NCBI RefSeq assembly: GCF_947496515.1
Contig: NZ_CANMDB010000007.1
Span: 124,001-188,000 of the forward strand
Length of the DNA: 64,000 nt
Source: an uncultured Roseobacter sp.
Lineage (GTDB): Bacteria; Pseudomonadota; Alphaproteobacteria; Rhodobacterales; Rhodobacteraceae
Direction of reading: 5' to 3'
Below, one piece after another: positions 35,644 to 44,759 of the stretch. How positions within the stretch are numbered: the first letter of the stretch is position 1; every line of letters starts with the position of its first letter. Made by a program: the position numbers and the translations under genes. Under the pieces are notes generated by a model. That model worked only from the letters and a program-made list of their open reading frames with translations, had not been told where the DNA came from and did not search any database.

Positions 35644-35957
35644 TGGAGAAATATGCCTTCAAGATGCACCTGAACCCCGGGTGCCGCACGGAATACATCA
35701 AGCGCCATGATGAGATCTGGCCAGAGCTCTTGGCACTTCTGACAAAGGCGGGTGTTTCCGACTATTCAATTCATCTGGATGCGGAGACCGACACGCTTTT
35801 TGGTGTGCTGTGGCGGGTGGAGGGCCATGTGATGGACGACCTGCCCAACCACCCCGTGATGCGCAGGTGGTGGTCGCATATGGCCGACATCATGCAGACA
35901 GGTCCTGACAACGAACCCGTGGCCACGCCGCTTGAATGTGTGTTTCATATGCCATGA
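35643..35957 (+). CDS. rhaM: L-rhamnose mutarotase
   Basis: A 104-residue protein of the RhaM/RhaU family (dimeric alpha/beta barrel): [27 protein letters not shown] has the conserved His, and the WW pair in [12 protein letters not shown] is typical. It interconverts alpha and beta anomers of L-rhamnose, feeding the isomerase. Start and stop overlap rhaQ (TGATG) and rhaK (ATGA), respectively. Confidence 0.92.
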   Translation: MEKYAFKMHLNPGCRTEYIKRHDEIWPELLALLTKAGVSDYSIHLDAETDTLFGVLWRVEGHVMDDLPNHPVMRRWWSHMADIMQTGPDNEPVATPLECVFHMP

Positions 35958-37351
35958 CATGCCATGTCGCCGTCATAGACATCGGCAAAACCAACGCAAA
36001 ACTCGCGCTGGTCGATAGAGACACCCTGACCGAGATCGCCGTCAAGACGCGCCCCAATAGGGTTCTCGCGGCCCCGCCCTGGCCGCATGTAGATGTGGAG
36101 GGCCACTGGGCGTTCTTGCTGGAGGGTTTGCGCGCGTTTCATGCGGCTTACGGCATTGACGCCATCTCAGTGACAACCCACGGCGCTTGCATCGCATTGC
36201 TTGACAGGACCGGTAACCTTGCCGCGCCGATACTGGACTATGAGCACACCGGGCCGGACGAACTGGCCGAGGACTACGATGCCATCCGCCCGCCGTTTTC
36301 GGAAACAGGATCACCACGGCTCGCCGCTGGCCTGAACATCGGGGCGCAGCTGTTCTGGCAGTTTCAGGTCGATCCCGGTCTGAAGGACAGGACGCACCGG
36401 ATTGTCACCTATCCCCAGTATTGGGGCGCGCGGTTGTCCGGCGTTGCCGCGATGGATGTCACCTCTCTGGGCTGTCACAGCGATCTGTGGAACCCTCATC
36501 GGGGTGAGTTTTCCTCGCTGGTTGGATCTCTAGGCATTGCCGATAAGCTGCCCGCCGTTCGGAGACCCTCGGATGTTCTGGGGATGATCCTGCCGGAGAT
36601 CGCGGAGCGGGCAAGCCTGCCGACTAGTACCCCCGTTCATTGCGGCATCCACGATTCCAACGCATCGCTACTTCCCTATATCCTTGCGAAAACGCCGCCC
36701 TTTAGCGTGATCTCCACCGGCACCTGGGCGATTGCGATGTCCATTGGCGGCAGCCCCGTTGAGCTTGACCCTGATCTTGATACCCTGATTAACGTGACTG
36801 CCCTCGATCAGCCCGCACCATCGGCGCGTTTTATGGGGGGGCGGGAACATGATCTTGCAACAGGCGGCTCCTATCCGGACCCAACGGCGCAGGATCTGGA
36901 TTTCATCCTGACACATGAGATTATGCTCATGCCTGCCGTCGCCGCGGAAACCGGACCTTTCAAGGGATGCCAGTCGGCGTGGTTGGGTCCCGAGCCAGAC
37001 GTGGGAACCGGCAAGCGTGGCGCCGCGGTCGCACTTTATCTTGCGCTCGTGACATCAGAGTGCCTGCTCAACATTTGCCACAAAGGATCACTCATCGTCG
37101 AAGGCCCGTTCGCGGGTAACCGCCTCTTTCTTGAGATGCTGAGTGTTGCAACGGGATCGGACGTGCATCTTTCATCGGGGATGACCGGGACCAGTGCAGG
37201 GGCGGCGTTGCTCGTGCCGGGAACGACCGATGCCCTGTCAATGCGTGATAGCCTTGTCCCCGTCTCCGCAGACCTTTCGACCTCTTTTCAACACTACGCC
37301 CATCGCTGGCGGCAACATGCGCGGCGGCGATCTATACAACGGGGCGTGTGA
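35954..37351 (+). CDS. rhaK: Rhamnulokinase (FGGY family)
   Basis: A 465-residue sugar kinase. The N-terminal phosphate-binding loop is [17 protein letters not shown] and the second domain carries [13 protein letters not shown] and [17 protein letters not shown], with [14 protein letters not shown] near the C-terminus. It phosphorylates L-rhamnulose to the 1-phosphate, the substrate of RhaD. In Rhizobium leguminosarum RhaK is also needed for transporter function, which fits its place at the end of the transport operon. The ATG at 35954 overlaps the rhaM stop. Confidence 0.9.
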   Translation: MTCHVAVIDIGKTNAKLALVDRDTLTEIAVKTRPNRVLAAPPWPHVDVEGHWAFLLEGLRAFHAAYGIDAISVTTHGACIALLDRTGNLAAPILDYEHTGPDELAEDYDAIRPPFSETGSPRLAAGLNIGAQLFWQFQVDPGLKDRTHRIVTYPQYWGARLSGVAAMDVTSLGCHSDLWNPHRGEFSSLVGSLGIADKLPAVRRPSDVLGMILPEIAERASLPTSTPVHCGIHDSNASLLPYILAKTPPFSVISTGTWAIAMSIGGSPVELDPDLDTLINVTALDQPAPSARFMGGREHDLATGGSYPDPTAQDLDFILTHEIMLMPAVAAETGPFKGCQSAWLGPEPDVGTGKRGAAVALYLALVTSECLLNICHKGSLIVEGPFAGNRLFLEMLSVATGSDVHLSSGMTGTSAGAALLVPGTTDALSMRDSLVPVSADLSTSFQHYAHRWRQHARRRSIQRGV

Positions 37352-37668
37352 CAGCCGGACATCCGGCGGCGTGTTCTCTGCCGTTTTTCCGGCTTTCCTG
37401 CCCGCACTACCTTCGCATATTGAGTTTGCGGTGGCCGGGCTTGCGGTGCTGATCCCGATCCAGGGCGGCGACGCGTTGTTCCTTTCAGACGTCCCGGGCC
37501 AAATCGCCGACCGTTGAACAGTCTCAGCACCTTTTGCCGGCAAGGGAGTGATGGTCTTATCGGCCTTTGGAGCCAAGTGCGATGTCAAAGCCCGACAAAA
37601 AACCTATCAACCATGCAATCATTCGTCGCTCGGCTCGGTAGCGCAAGGTTGCCACTTTGAAGACGGCA
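37352..37668. other. Intergenic between rhaK and a convergent gene
   Basis: 317 bp with no supported gene. A GCCGG-ACAT-CCGGC hairpin just after the rhaK stop followed by a distant T-run (about 37383) may terminate the rhamnose transcript. Nothing else recognised. Confidence 0.4.
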
Positions 37669-38301
37669 TCAGGGATGATCTGGGCATTCTGTGTCGAGCC
37701 GCTGCAGCTGGGCGTATGTCCGCTGTAGCAGCATCCAATCCAGCGGCATGAACAGCTTGGACGCAAGGTCCATCGTCTTTTGGGTCACGTGCTCGACTGT
37801 CCGTTTACTCTGCGCGAGTTTGCCTTGGTTATCCGCAAGTGACCCCAGTTTAAGCTCAACCGTAAAGCACATAGCGAACTCCGCAAGCATCGCCATATGC
37901 GCGGCTTGCTCGGCAGGGCTGGTTCGGTCGGCTGCTCTGCTTTCGCTTTTATGCAGGGCCTTCTCCACCCGCAGGCGGCTGGCATCAAGCTTCGCGGGAT
38001 CGGCTGATCGTCGCTCTTCCAACTCGCGTTCCGCTCCAAAAAAATGGGCGCGATAGCGATCGCTGACCGCGCGGGGCAATCCGGTCACGCGGCTTGCCCG
38101 CCGGTGTAGCGCGGCAGCATTCGCAAGGATCTCGACGGCGGCTGCAGAGGTCGAGACTTGCGCTTCGACACGCAGGCCAAACGCCCGCGCCTCCAGCGCT
38201 TCAGCCAGCGCAAGCGGCACATCTTCGCGCCCGGCAAAGCTTGCAGCAGCGAGGTCTAGCGCAAAGCGGGCAGCCGTGATGGCCTCGGCCTGTCCGGTCA
38301 A
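37669..38301 (-). CDS. Uncharacterised alpha-helical protein, last gene of a decaying operon
   Basis: A 210-residue, entirely helical-looking protein (TGQAEAITAARFALDLAAASFAG, AALHRRASRVTGLPRAVSDRYRAHFFGAERELEERR). No signal or membrane helix. The only available start is a TTG at 38301 that overlaps the TGA of the upstream frame (ATTGA), an arrangement that suggests coupled translation. The reading frame is open further upstream (GESFDDGPLTGQ) and also looks coding there. Its two upstream neighbours are broken, so it may no longer be expressed even though its own frame is intact. Family not recognised. Confidence 0.5.
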   Translation of the reverse strand: MTGQAEAITAARFALDLAAASFAGREDVPLALAEALEARAFGLRVEAQVSTSAAAVEILANAAALHRRASRVTGLPRAVSDRYRAHFFGAERELEERRSADPAKLDASRLRVEKALHKSESRAADRTSPAEQAAHMAMLAEFAMCFTVELKLGSLADNQGKLAQSKRTVEHVTQKTMDLASKLFMPLDWMLLQRTYAQLQRLDTECPDHP

Positions 38302-39565
38302 TGGGCCGTCATCAAAAGATTCGCCATCCCGCGACGCAGGATGGTATGGGCCCGGCCCGGCGCCCCGTTCACCGGTGCGAGATCTTCCAGAGTGCCAAAA
38401 AGGTCTTCGGCCTCAGCGTAGCACGTGAGCGCCCGGTCAAGCTGCGCGAAATGAGGAGTAAGGCGCCGAGATCAGCGCGCGCAGATGCGTATCTCCCTCC
38501 GCCAGCAAGCCCTTGCGCACGCCGCATTGCCTCTGAGCGTCCAGCCTCCAGTTTTTCAACGGCTGGGTATTCGTCCGGCACCTTACCCATCGTCGGGATC
38601 AGGGTATCAAGGTCAGTCAGGCAACGCTGCGCCTCGATCCAGCGGAGAATCCGCGCCGTGCGCGTGCCGCTGACGAGATGGTCGCGAATGCCCTCGCGCG
38701 CTCTGGAAACCAGTAGCTGATCCGCAATCTGCGCTAGGGTCAGACGATGGGCACTGTGTTCGATCTGTGCCGCTGCGGCGACATGGGCAAGGATGCGGCC
38801 CGTGATCGGCGACCGGATCCTCTCAAGCTGTTCGAATTGAGACACGAGGATATTGCGTTCGGCGCTTTTGCTTCGTTCGGCCAGCATGGCAATCTCCCGA
38901 GAGACGCTCATCTTGCGGACCTGGAGAAGGGCTGAGGCGCCATGTTTTGCCGAGGTTTCAAAACAGGATTGCGCCTGCCGGAGTGTTTCCAGGGCCGGGA
39001 CCTCGTCTTGCATGCGCGACTTAACGCGCAAGGCCATGCCACGCGCGTCCCAGCACCGCGCCACCCCTTCGGCATCCTCCAACGCCTCCAGCAATTCGGT
39101 CGCCTTTCGCAACTCGTATTCAGCGGTGCGGAGTGCATCTTTGGCACCCTTGGGCTTGGCATATGCGTGCAGAAGCAGGGTTTCGGCCAAGGCGCGCCGC
39201 GCCTCCGCCTCACCGGCCGGGTCCGGGATCGTCAGGTAGGTATCGACGGCCTGTCTGAAGGCATCCAAGGCGGTTGTCAGATGATTCGCTGCCTGTGGCC
39301 ACTCCTCACGGGCGCGAGCAAGCGCCGAGAGACCCTGGTCAAGGTAGGTTCCGGCCGAGATTGCAGGATTGTCGTGATGCTCTGTGGCGCCGCGCGCGGC
39401 AAAGGTATCGCGCGCATGTGGCAGGGTTGCCGCCAACATATCCATTCCAGTTAAATCCTGGCCCGATAAATCAGCCCGACGAAAATTCGCATCGCGCCAG
39501 AAGGTGGCCGGATCGTATCCGACCATGCGCGCCAGTTCGCGCAAATCCGATGTCTTGGCGAGCAT
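38298..39565 (-). pseudogene. Pentapeptide-motif/helical-repeat protein, frameshifted
   Basis: The start at 39565 reads MLAKTSDLRELARMVGYDPATFWRDANFRRADLSGQDLTGMDM. The final part is the ADLSG-QDLTG onset typical of pentapeptide-repeat proteins. It is followed by 350 residues of TPR-like helices (AEARRALAETLLLHAYAKP, ELRKATELLEALEDAEGVARCWDARGMALRV). Near 38460 the frame leaves good coding sequence (ending ARADLGALL) and runs to a premature stop at 38369. One extra base would restore HFAQLDRALTCYAEAEDLF and then FGTLEDLAPVNGAPGRAHTI, ending at 38298. This points to a single-base deletion, or a sequencing error. Confidence 0.6.
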
Positions 39566-39596
39566 GACGCGGACGACCTTTTCCTGCCAGCCGGCA

Positions 39597-40126
39597 CTAC
39601 CAATCCTCAGAGAAGATGACCTCCGCAATGACGAGATCTGCGTGTTTTTCGCCGAGGTCGGCAAGCTGCAGAAAACCCGCCGAGAGCAGTTCTTCCTTGA
39701 TGGCCTGTTCGACCTGTCCTGTCACCGTATCGGTGAATTCCTGCCACGTCGTGAAGAAGCGATGGGCCTGTGCCCCGAGGGAGAGATCGGCGCCGGGCGC
39801 GATGGTTTCGGAGAGCGAAAACCCTGCCTTGCCGTGGGCCTCAGCAGAGATCTGACGGGTGACCAACCGGGTTTCCGCTTCTCGGGCTGGTGTGCGTTCG
39901 ACCGACGCGCAGATCACACGAAGGGGTTCGCTTTCAGGTGCGATCAATACGATTTCGGCCCGTTTGAGCGAGAGGCAGAAGCGCACTGCATCGTCCTACT
40001 CGGCCCCGAAGCGGCCTTCGCGAAAGACCACGCCGGCATGCACAGTTGCCGTTTCCTCGGTGTCAAAGGCCGCAACCAGTCATCCAATGAGACCACCTGT
40101 CGTACCGCTCTGCTTGAGTTAGACAT
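39597..40126 (-). pseudogene. Unknown protein gene with two in-frame stops
   Basis: The intact 3' part (39986-39597) encodes 129 residues (SLKRAEIVLIAPESEPLRVICASV ... GFLQLADLGEKHADLVIAEVIFSEDW). The same frame continues upstream with clear coding character, LVAAFDTEETATVHAGVVFREGRFGAE, but is interrupted by TAG (39996-39998) and TGA (40080-40082). It begins KQSGTTGGLIG just inside an ATG at 40126 that is now out of frame by one base. So the gene has at least three lesions. No family recognised. It lies 31 bp upstream of the frameshifted helical-repeat gene and was probably in one operon with it. Confidence 0.6.
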
Positions 40127-40178
40127 GCGCAGCATCCACAAAGAAATCCGGCCAGAACCCAGATGAAAAAACCTCGAA

Positions 40179-40218
40179 TACAACGTTGTAAAATGCCAAT
40201 GACACCGATACGTATCGG
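40179..40218. promoter_or_regulatory. Two perfect palindromes upstream of the decayed operon
   Basis: TACAACGTTGTA (40179-40190) and CCGATACGTATCGG (40205-40218) lie in the gap between the serine-hydrolase stop and the broken operon, 53 to 92 bp before its original start. They could be operators for the minus-strand operon; no matching regulator is identified. Confidence 0.35.
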
Positions 40219-40260
40219 AAAGCCCGGCTTGGCGCAAAAAAGCAGTGCAGGGGGTTAATG

Positions 40261-41919
40261 TTACCTTCCACTCACACAACAGGTCGACCGCTTGCGGGTT
40301 GGCACGCGATGCTTGAGCCAACACCGACCGGTCTGTCTGACAAAGGTGAAGGCCTTGCAATTACGGTCAAACGCGCAGCGTAGTCGGCAGGCGGCAGGAT
40401 CACGGTTTTGGATCAGGACGCTTCTCAGATCACTTCCCGCCCGATCCCAACCATATTCCAGCCCCTGTACGCCTGAGATCCCGCCAGTGAACGCTGACTG
40501 CACTGGAATATCGTCTTTCAGCCAACACCGCGCATTCGCAGGGTCCTGAAGACCAGGCGCAACATACGTCCAACTGCGACACCCATCCGTTTCATTGCAA
40601 CGATCACGGCAGATCTCAGGATCAGGATCACTCAGATCGAAATTGGCAATGTCCGATCCATCCCTCGAAACGTCTTTCTCAAACGTCTTGCGTGTCGCTT
40701 CGTAAAAAGCGTTCAGCAGCACAGCACCCAATTGCACAGCACCCATCTCATTGCTGTTGACTGCTGCGACGCCTACATGCCCAAAAGGCAAGCGGATCGT
40801 CAACGTATTCGCCCGACCACCCCCTACCGCCGAAGGTGGCGTGCGTCCTCCATGCGCCCGGTAGCGATTGATGCTGGTGTTTTTTGTCAGCCAAGGATGG
40901 CCGATGCTCCTCCAATAGATCATTCGCGGCGTTTCACTTGACGGGAATAGCCGCCGGGTACTGCGTTTCAGAATCGTATTGCCAAACTCAATTGTCCGCA
41001 AAATATGCGCCATGTCCCGCACGGAATAGCTCCACGAGCCCTGTGATCGACAGAAGCCCGAAGCATCGCTCAATCCGCCTTGGCTAGAGTTGCGATTTGT
41101 ATATTGCTTCGCCACGCGACCATGATCCAATGCCCCGGCAACACAGGTAGCCCCATCGAAACGCACGGGAAACCGTGGCAGAAATTCCTCATTCATATAT
41201 CGCGTATACAAATTGCCATATTCTTGCGCGGCAAAACCATTGTAGTCGCTCCTACCCAGGTCCGAGGCCGCCGTTTCGAGCGCGTTTGTTTCGTCCGGGT
41301 AAGCTAGGTTGGGGATCGCATATAGCAGTAGCGTGTAATTGTTGTTGTTGTAGTCCTGCGTGTCGTTGGTCAGTTCATTCATCTGGACGGGCTGCGAAAG
41401 TGCCCAGCCGATCTTTGTTCCTTCATTGTGCCTCACGGTGCTTCCGGGTTCATCCGCAAGGCCCGATGTATGGTCCAGCAAGTCTTCCAGCGTTACCCGG
41501 TCAAAGTTTGTGGTCCTGTTTCCGCCAAAATAGAAATCCTTCCATTTGTCGGGCATGAAAAACGGAAATGGTGTCTGCAATTCTTGCGCCACCGGTGCGC
41601 TCCGACTTTCCAGCAAATCCAGGAGCGCCACGCCAGAGAGAACCTTTTGGTTCGAGCCAAAGTTGATGACGACATTTGTCGCCATCGCCAAGTCGCCATC
41701 GCCAGGCGCCTGTGCCCAACCCCCGGAAGCATCCGCCACAATCCCGTCTGCATCCGCGATTGCAAAGGCATAGCCCATGACCTGCCCGGCAATCTGTCTG
41801 TCGATGGATCGCTCAAAGACATCCCGATCAACAGAGCGCCAATTCTGTGAAAGGGCGAGGTTTGGCAGCAGAACAAACAATAATAAAAGAGCAAGGCGCA
41901 CATAATAAATAAGTCTCAT
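40261..41919 (-). CDS. Secreted beta-lactamase-fold serine hydrolase with two C-terminal PAN/apple-like domains
   Basis: A 552-residue protein with a signal peptide (MRLIYYVRLALLLLFVLLPNLALSQ). Residues 20-390 resemble the serine beta-lactamase/DD-peptidase fold: NFGSNQKVLSGVALLDLL contains the S-x-x-K nucleophile motif, and LEDLLDHTSGLADEPG and DYNNNNYTLLLYAI match the Y/N motif region of class C-like hydrolases. The C-terminal 160 residues form two Cys-rich modules (CRDRCNETDGCRSWTYV...CWLKDDIP and CRLRCAFDRNCKAFTFV...CWLKHRVP) typical of PAN/apple domains, which bind carbohydrate or protein. Probably acts outside the cytoplasm on cell-wall or ester substrates. Confidence 0.75.
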   Translation of the reverse strand: MRLIYYVRLALLLLFVLLPNLALSQNWRSVDRDVFERSIDRQIAGQVMGYAFAIADADGIVADASGGWAQAPGDGDLAMATNVVINFGSNQKVLSGVALLDLLESRSAPVAQELQTPFPFFMPDKWKDFYFGGNRTTNFDRVTLEDLLDHTSGLADEPGSTVRHNEGTKIGWALSQPVQMNELTNDTQDYNNNNYTLLLYAIPNLAYPDETNALETAASDLGRSDYNGFAAQEYGNLYTRYMNEEFLPRFPVRFDGATCVAGALDHGRVAKQYTNRNSSQGGLSDASGFCRSQGSWSYSVRDMAHILRTIEFGNTILKRSTRRLFPSSETPRMIYWRSIGHPWLTKNTSINRYRAHGGRTPPSAVGGGRANTLTIRLPFGHVGVAAVNSNEMGAVQLGAVLLNAFYEATRKTFEKDVSRDGSDIANFDLSDPDPEICRDRCNETDGCRSWTYVAPGLQDPANARCWLKDDIPVQSAFTGGISGVQGLEYGWDRAGSDLRSVLIQNRDPAACRLRCAFDRNCKAFTFVRQTGRCWLKHRVPTRKRSTCCVSGR

Positions 41920-42199
41920 ATCAACCATCCAAATCAGTAAAAAATACAAAGGCATTGGTCTTATAGTTGGAAACTACGATACCGCATCCGGCGCTCAAAA
42001 TCCACGGCACCGGCGAAAACCCGCCGTTTGTTTGCGGAAAATGGCTTGTTTAGAAACTGCGATAGAAGATCTGTCTTGATATTTACCCGGCGCTTAAGCG
42101 GAAGGACGGGAGCCGCTGGCATATGGTTATTCTTACTTTCGCCCAGCGTCCAATTTGATGCTGTCTTTCACTGTCTGGTCAAGATGTTGAGCCAAGATA

Positions 42200-42800
42200 T
42201 TGCATCCGCAGCCCGCAATGCTGTCCGTGCATCGGGCACGTGATCTGCTTGTGCGTCAGAGAACACAGCCCATCCACGGTCTGCGTGGCTCGGTCGCTGA
42301 GTCTAGCATCTCCATTGCACGTGGCTTAGCCCGGTTGCTTTTGCTGAAGATACAACGTTCGGGCAAGATCGCGACCTACCTGACATTGCCAGTAAGGTGA
42401 TCCGCAATCTGTCCGGGCAACCCGTAGCTCTACATAAGCGTATCCGCTGACACGAGGAACGGTTGAATTAGGTCGCTGAAGAAGACCAACGAGTGCGTCT
42501 GCTAAGCACAATCCCAGGTGTCGGTGCCGTGACAGCCTCGGCAATCATTCTGCAGGGCGACCAATGGGCGGTGATCGTGATCTGGCGGCCGCGGCAATGA
42601 TCGTACAGCTGGCGGCTACCGGGCGATGTTCCGCACGGGCTAAGCGGCCAACGGCTACACCGCCTAGCTGATGATCCAGCAAGTGATACAGACCCTATTG
42701 AGACGAGAGAGATCAGCCACACTCATCATCGCATCGCGCCACACCGGCGAGAAAACCTCGAAAACCCGATACTGCCTGTCCGCATGTTCAAGGTTCGGTG
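42200..42800 (+). mobile_element. Degenerate IS110-family transposase remnant
   Basis: Plus-strand frames give pieces of an IS110-type transposase in order: LSVHRARDLLVRQRTQPIHGLRGSVAES, then after a frame change DLPDIASKVIRNLSGQPVALHKRI, stop, VAEEDQRVRLLSTIPGVGAVTASAI. The TIPGVGAVTA block is the conserved C-terminal helix-hairpin-helix of the family. The N-terminal DEDD catalytic domain is missing, and several stops interrupt the rest, so it is inactive. It ends about 40 bp from the dctM stop codon. Confidence 0.75.
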
Positions 42801-42840
42801 CAGTCTTCTCCGAAACATCTGTTAGGTTGGCGGATAGTCT

Positions 42841-44121
42841 CTAGTTATAGAAGTAATCCACGAGGAAGAGCGGAATTGATGGGATGTAGGTGCACATCAG
42901 CAGCACGGTGAGCAGCACCGCGATGAAGTAGATGTTGACCTTGGTCACGTCCCAGATGTTCGCCCTTGCAACGGCGCAGGCTGTGATCAGAACGCTAGCC
43001 ACCGGAGGGGTTTGCTGCCCGATGGCAAGGTTCAGGGTCACCACGAGCCCAAAGTGGATAGGGTTGATCCCCACTGCGTCGATCAATGGAATGACAATCG
43101 GCACAACCAGAATGATCGCTGCCGCTGAATGCAGGAAAAACCCGATGACGAGGAAGAAGAAGTTCAGGATCAGCAGGATCAGCCATTTGTTTTCGGTGAT
43201 GCTGAGGATGCCGGCAGCCAACTCCTGCGGGTACTGTGCGCGGGTCAGAAAACCGCCCATGACCACGGAAGCCGCTACAAGCAGCATGACAACGGCGGTC
43301 TGCATGCCACCATCCAGCATGGAGCGCTGCAAATGCCGCAGATCGACCTGCCGGTACCAGAGGCTGATGGCGATGGCTGCGAGGACGGCCAGCCCGGCGG
43401 CCTCCGTCGCGGTCACATAGCCGCCGAAGATCCCGCCGAGGATGATCACGGGCAGGGCGAAGGTCGGCAGGGCATCGACGAAGGTTTCCCACAGCTTGCG
43501 GCCCGAAAAGGCGTCTTCGCGGGGTAGGTCATAGCGCCGTGCGAAGTAGTAAGCCACACCCATGAGGCCTGCCGCGCCCATCAGGCCAGGCACGATGCCT
43601 GCCACGAACAACTGCTCCACCGACACGTTGGCCGAGGTGGCATAGAGGATCATGGGGATGGAGGGCGGAATGATGATGGCCAGCGAGGCCGACGAGGACG
43701 TCACCGCCGCCGACAGGGCCGCGGAATAGCCGCGTTTTTTCATCTGCGGGATCATCACGGACCCCATCGCGGCCACATCCGCGACGGCCGAGCCAGATAT
43801 TTCCGCGAAAAACAGTGACACGCCGATGTTCACATGCGCCAGCCCGCCCCGGATGAAGCCGATCAGGGCGGCCACGAAGTTGATCAATCGGTCGGTAATG
43901 CCGCCTGCGTTCATGATCGCGCCCGCCAGAACAAACATCGGGATGGCAATCAGCGAAAACTTGGTCGCACCGCCGTACATGTCCAGGGCGACATTCACCA
44001 AAGAGCTGGTGCCCTCCAGAACCAGAAGACCGACGATGGCAGAGACCGCCAGCGCCACACCGATTGGTATATTCAGACAGATCATCGCGACCATGGCGAT
44101 GAAGATCCCCAGCATCAGCAT
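42841..44121 (-). CDS. dctM: TRAP transporter large permease (DctM)
   Basis: A 426-residue membrane protein with about 12 helices: MLMLGIFIAMVAMICLNIPIGVALAVSAIVGLLVLEG, then IPMFVLAGAIMNAGGITDRLINFVAALIGFIRGGLAHVNIGVSLFFAEISGSAVADVAAMGSVMIPQMKKRGY, typical of DctM. It carries out sodium-driven uptake together with DctQ and DctP. The ATG at 44121 shares one base with the dctQ stop (TGATG); the frame runs a further 96 codons upstream only because it shadows dctQ. An IS110 remnant lies just past the stop. Confidence 0.92.
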   Translation of the reverse strand: MLMLGIFIAMVAMICLNIPIGVALAVSAIVGLLVLEGTSSLVNVALDMYGGATKFSLIAIPMFVLAGAIMNAGGITDRLINFVAALIGFIRGGLAHVNIGVSLFFAEISGSAVADVAAMGSVMIPQMKKRGYSAALSAAVTSSSASLAIIIPPSIPMILYATSANVSVEQLFVAGIVPGLMGAAGLMGVAYYFARRYDLPREDAFSGRKLWETFVDALPTFALPVIILGGIFGGYVTATEAAGLAVLAAIAISLWYRQVDLRHLQRSMLDGGMQTAVVMLLVAASVVMGGFLTRAQYPQELAAGILSITENKWLILLILNFFFLVIGFFLHSAAAIILVVPIVIPLIDAVGINPIHFGLVVTLNLAIGQQTPPVASVLITACAVARANIWDVTKVNIYFIAVLLTVLLMCTYIPSIPLFLVDYFYN

Positions 44122-44663
44122 CAGGCGTTCCCCGCTTTCTTCATCTCGGTTTCGACCTCGTCTTCGATCTCCGCATGCTCGAGCGACACACCCGCTGCCG
44201 TTTTCCGCCAGTACTCCGGCAGGCTCAGCATCTGGCAGATCAGGAAGAGCACCGCGCCGATGGGAATGACAGATTGTGTGAAGCTGATCGGCACCCATGT
44301 CAGGGAGACAAGGGACATGCCACCCAGAATGGTCATGACGGTGTATCCCGCCCAGGCCAGCAGGATGAAAAACCCGGCTGTGATCGCCTCGGCCAGGGCG
44401 ACTGCCCACATCCGGGCTGGCATGCGGATCGACAAGAGCACCGAGTCAAACCCGATGTGCCGCCGCCGCAGCGCGGCCAGCGCGGACCCGTAGTACGTGA
44501 TCCACGCCAGCAGGATCGCCGCCACCTCATCGTACCAGGCGAGGCTTGATCCAACCAAGCGATAGATGACGGCGACGACCACTACCGCGGTCAGGATCAC
44601 CATCAGGAAGATCACCAGGTATTCGAGGACGACCTCAAAGAATGTGCGGAGCCATTGGATCAT
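44121..44663 (-). CDS. dctQ: TRAP transporter small permease (DctQ)
   Basis: A 180-residue protein with four predicted helices: FFEVVLEYLVIFLMVILTAVVVVAVIYRLVG, WYDEVAAILLAWITYYGSALAALRRRHIGFD (the conserved DctQ motif), an internal helix about 90-115 and a last helix about 130-150, then a charged C-terminal tail. It bridges the binding protein and DctM. One-base overlap with dctM. Confidence 0.9.
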   Translation of the reverse strand: MIQWLRTFFEVVLEYLVIFLMVILTAVVVVAVIYRLVGSSLAWYDEVAAILLAWITYYGSALAALRRRHIGFDSVLLSIRMPARMWAVALAEAITAGFFILLAWAGYTVMTILGGMSLVSLTWVPISFTQSVIPIGAVLFLICQMLSLPEYWRKTAAGVSLEHAEIEDEVETEMKKAGNA

Positions 44664-44723
44664 AACAAGCCTCTGCCGGTCGCAGTGCGCCGGTGCTGTC
44701 TGAGGAAGGTGTCGGGACCGGCA

Positions 44724-44751
44724 GGGCAGGGGGCACTCAGGCCCTCTGCCC
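44724..44751 (-). promoter_or_regulatory. Hairpin between dctP and dctQ
   Basis: Stem 44724-44734 with 44741-44751 (10 of 11 positions paired, 6-base loop) in the 96-bp gap after the dctP stop. It has no T-run. It may stabilise the binding-protein mRNA or reduce read-through into dctQM, as binding proteins are needed in excess. Confidence 0.5.
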
Positions 44752-44759
44752 AGGTCAGA

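Noticed and set aside
44122-44409. Longer start for dctM
   Set aside because: The upstream extension of 96 codons is antisense-like sequence of dctQ in another frame; the ATG overlapping the dctQ stop fits the family.
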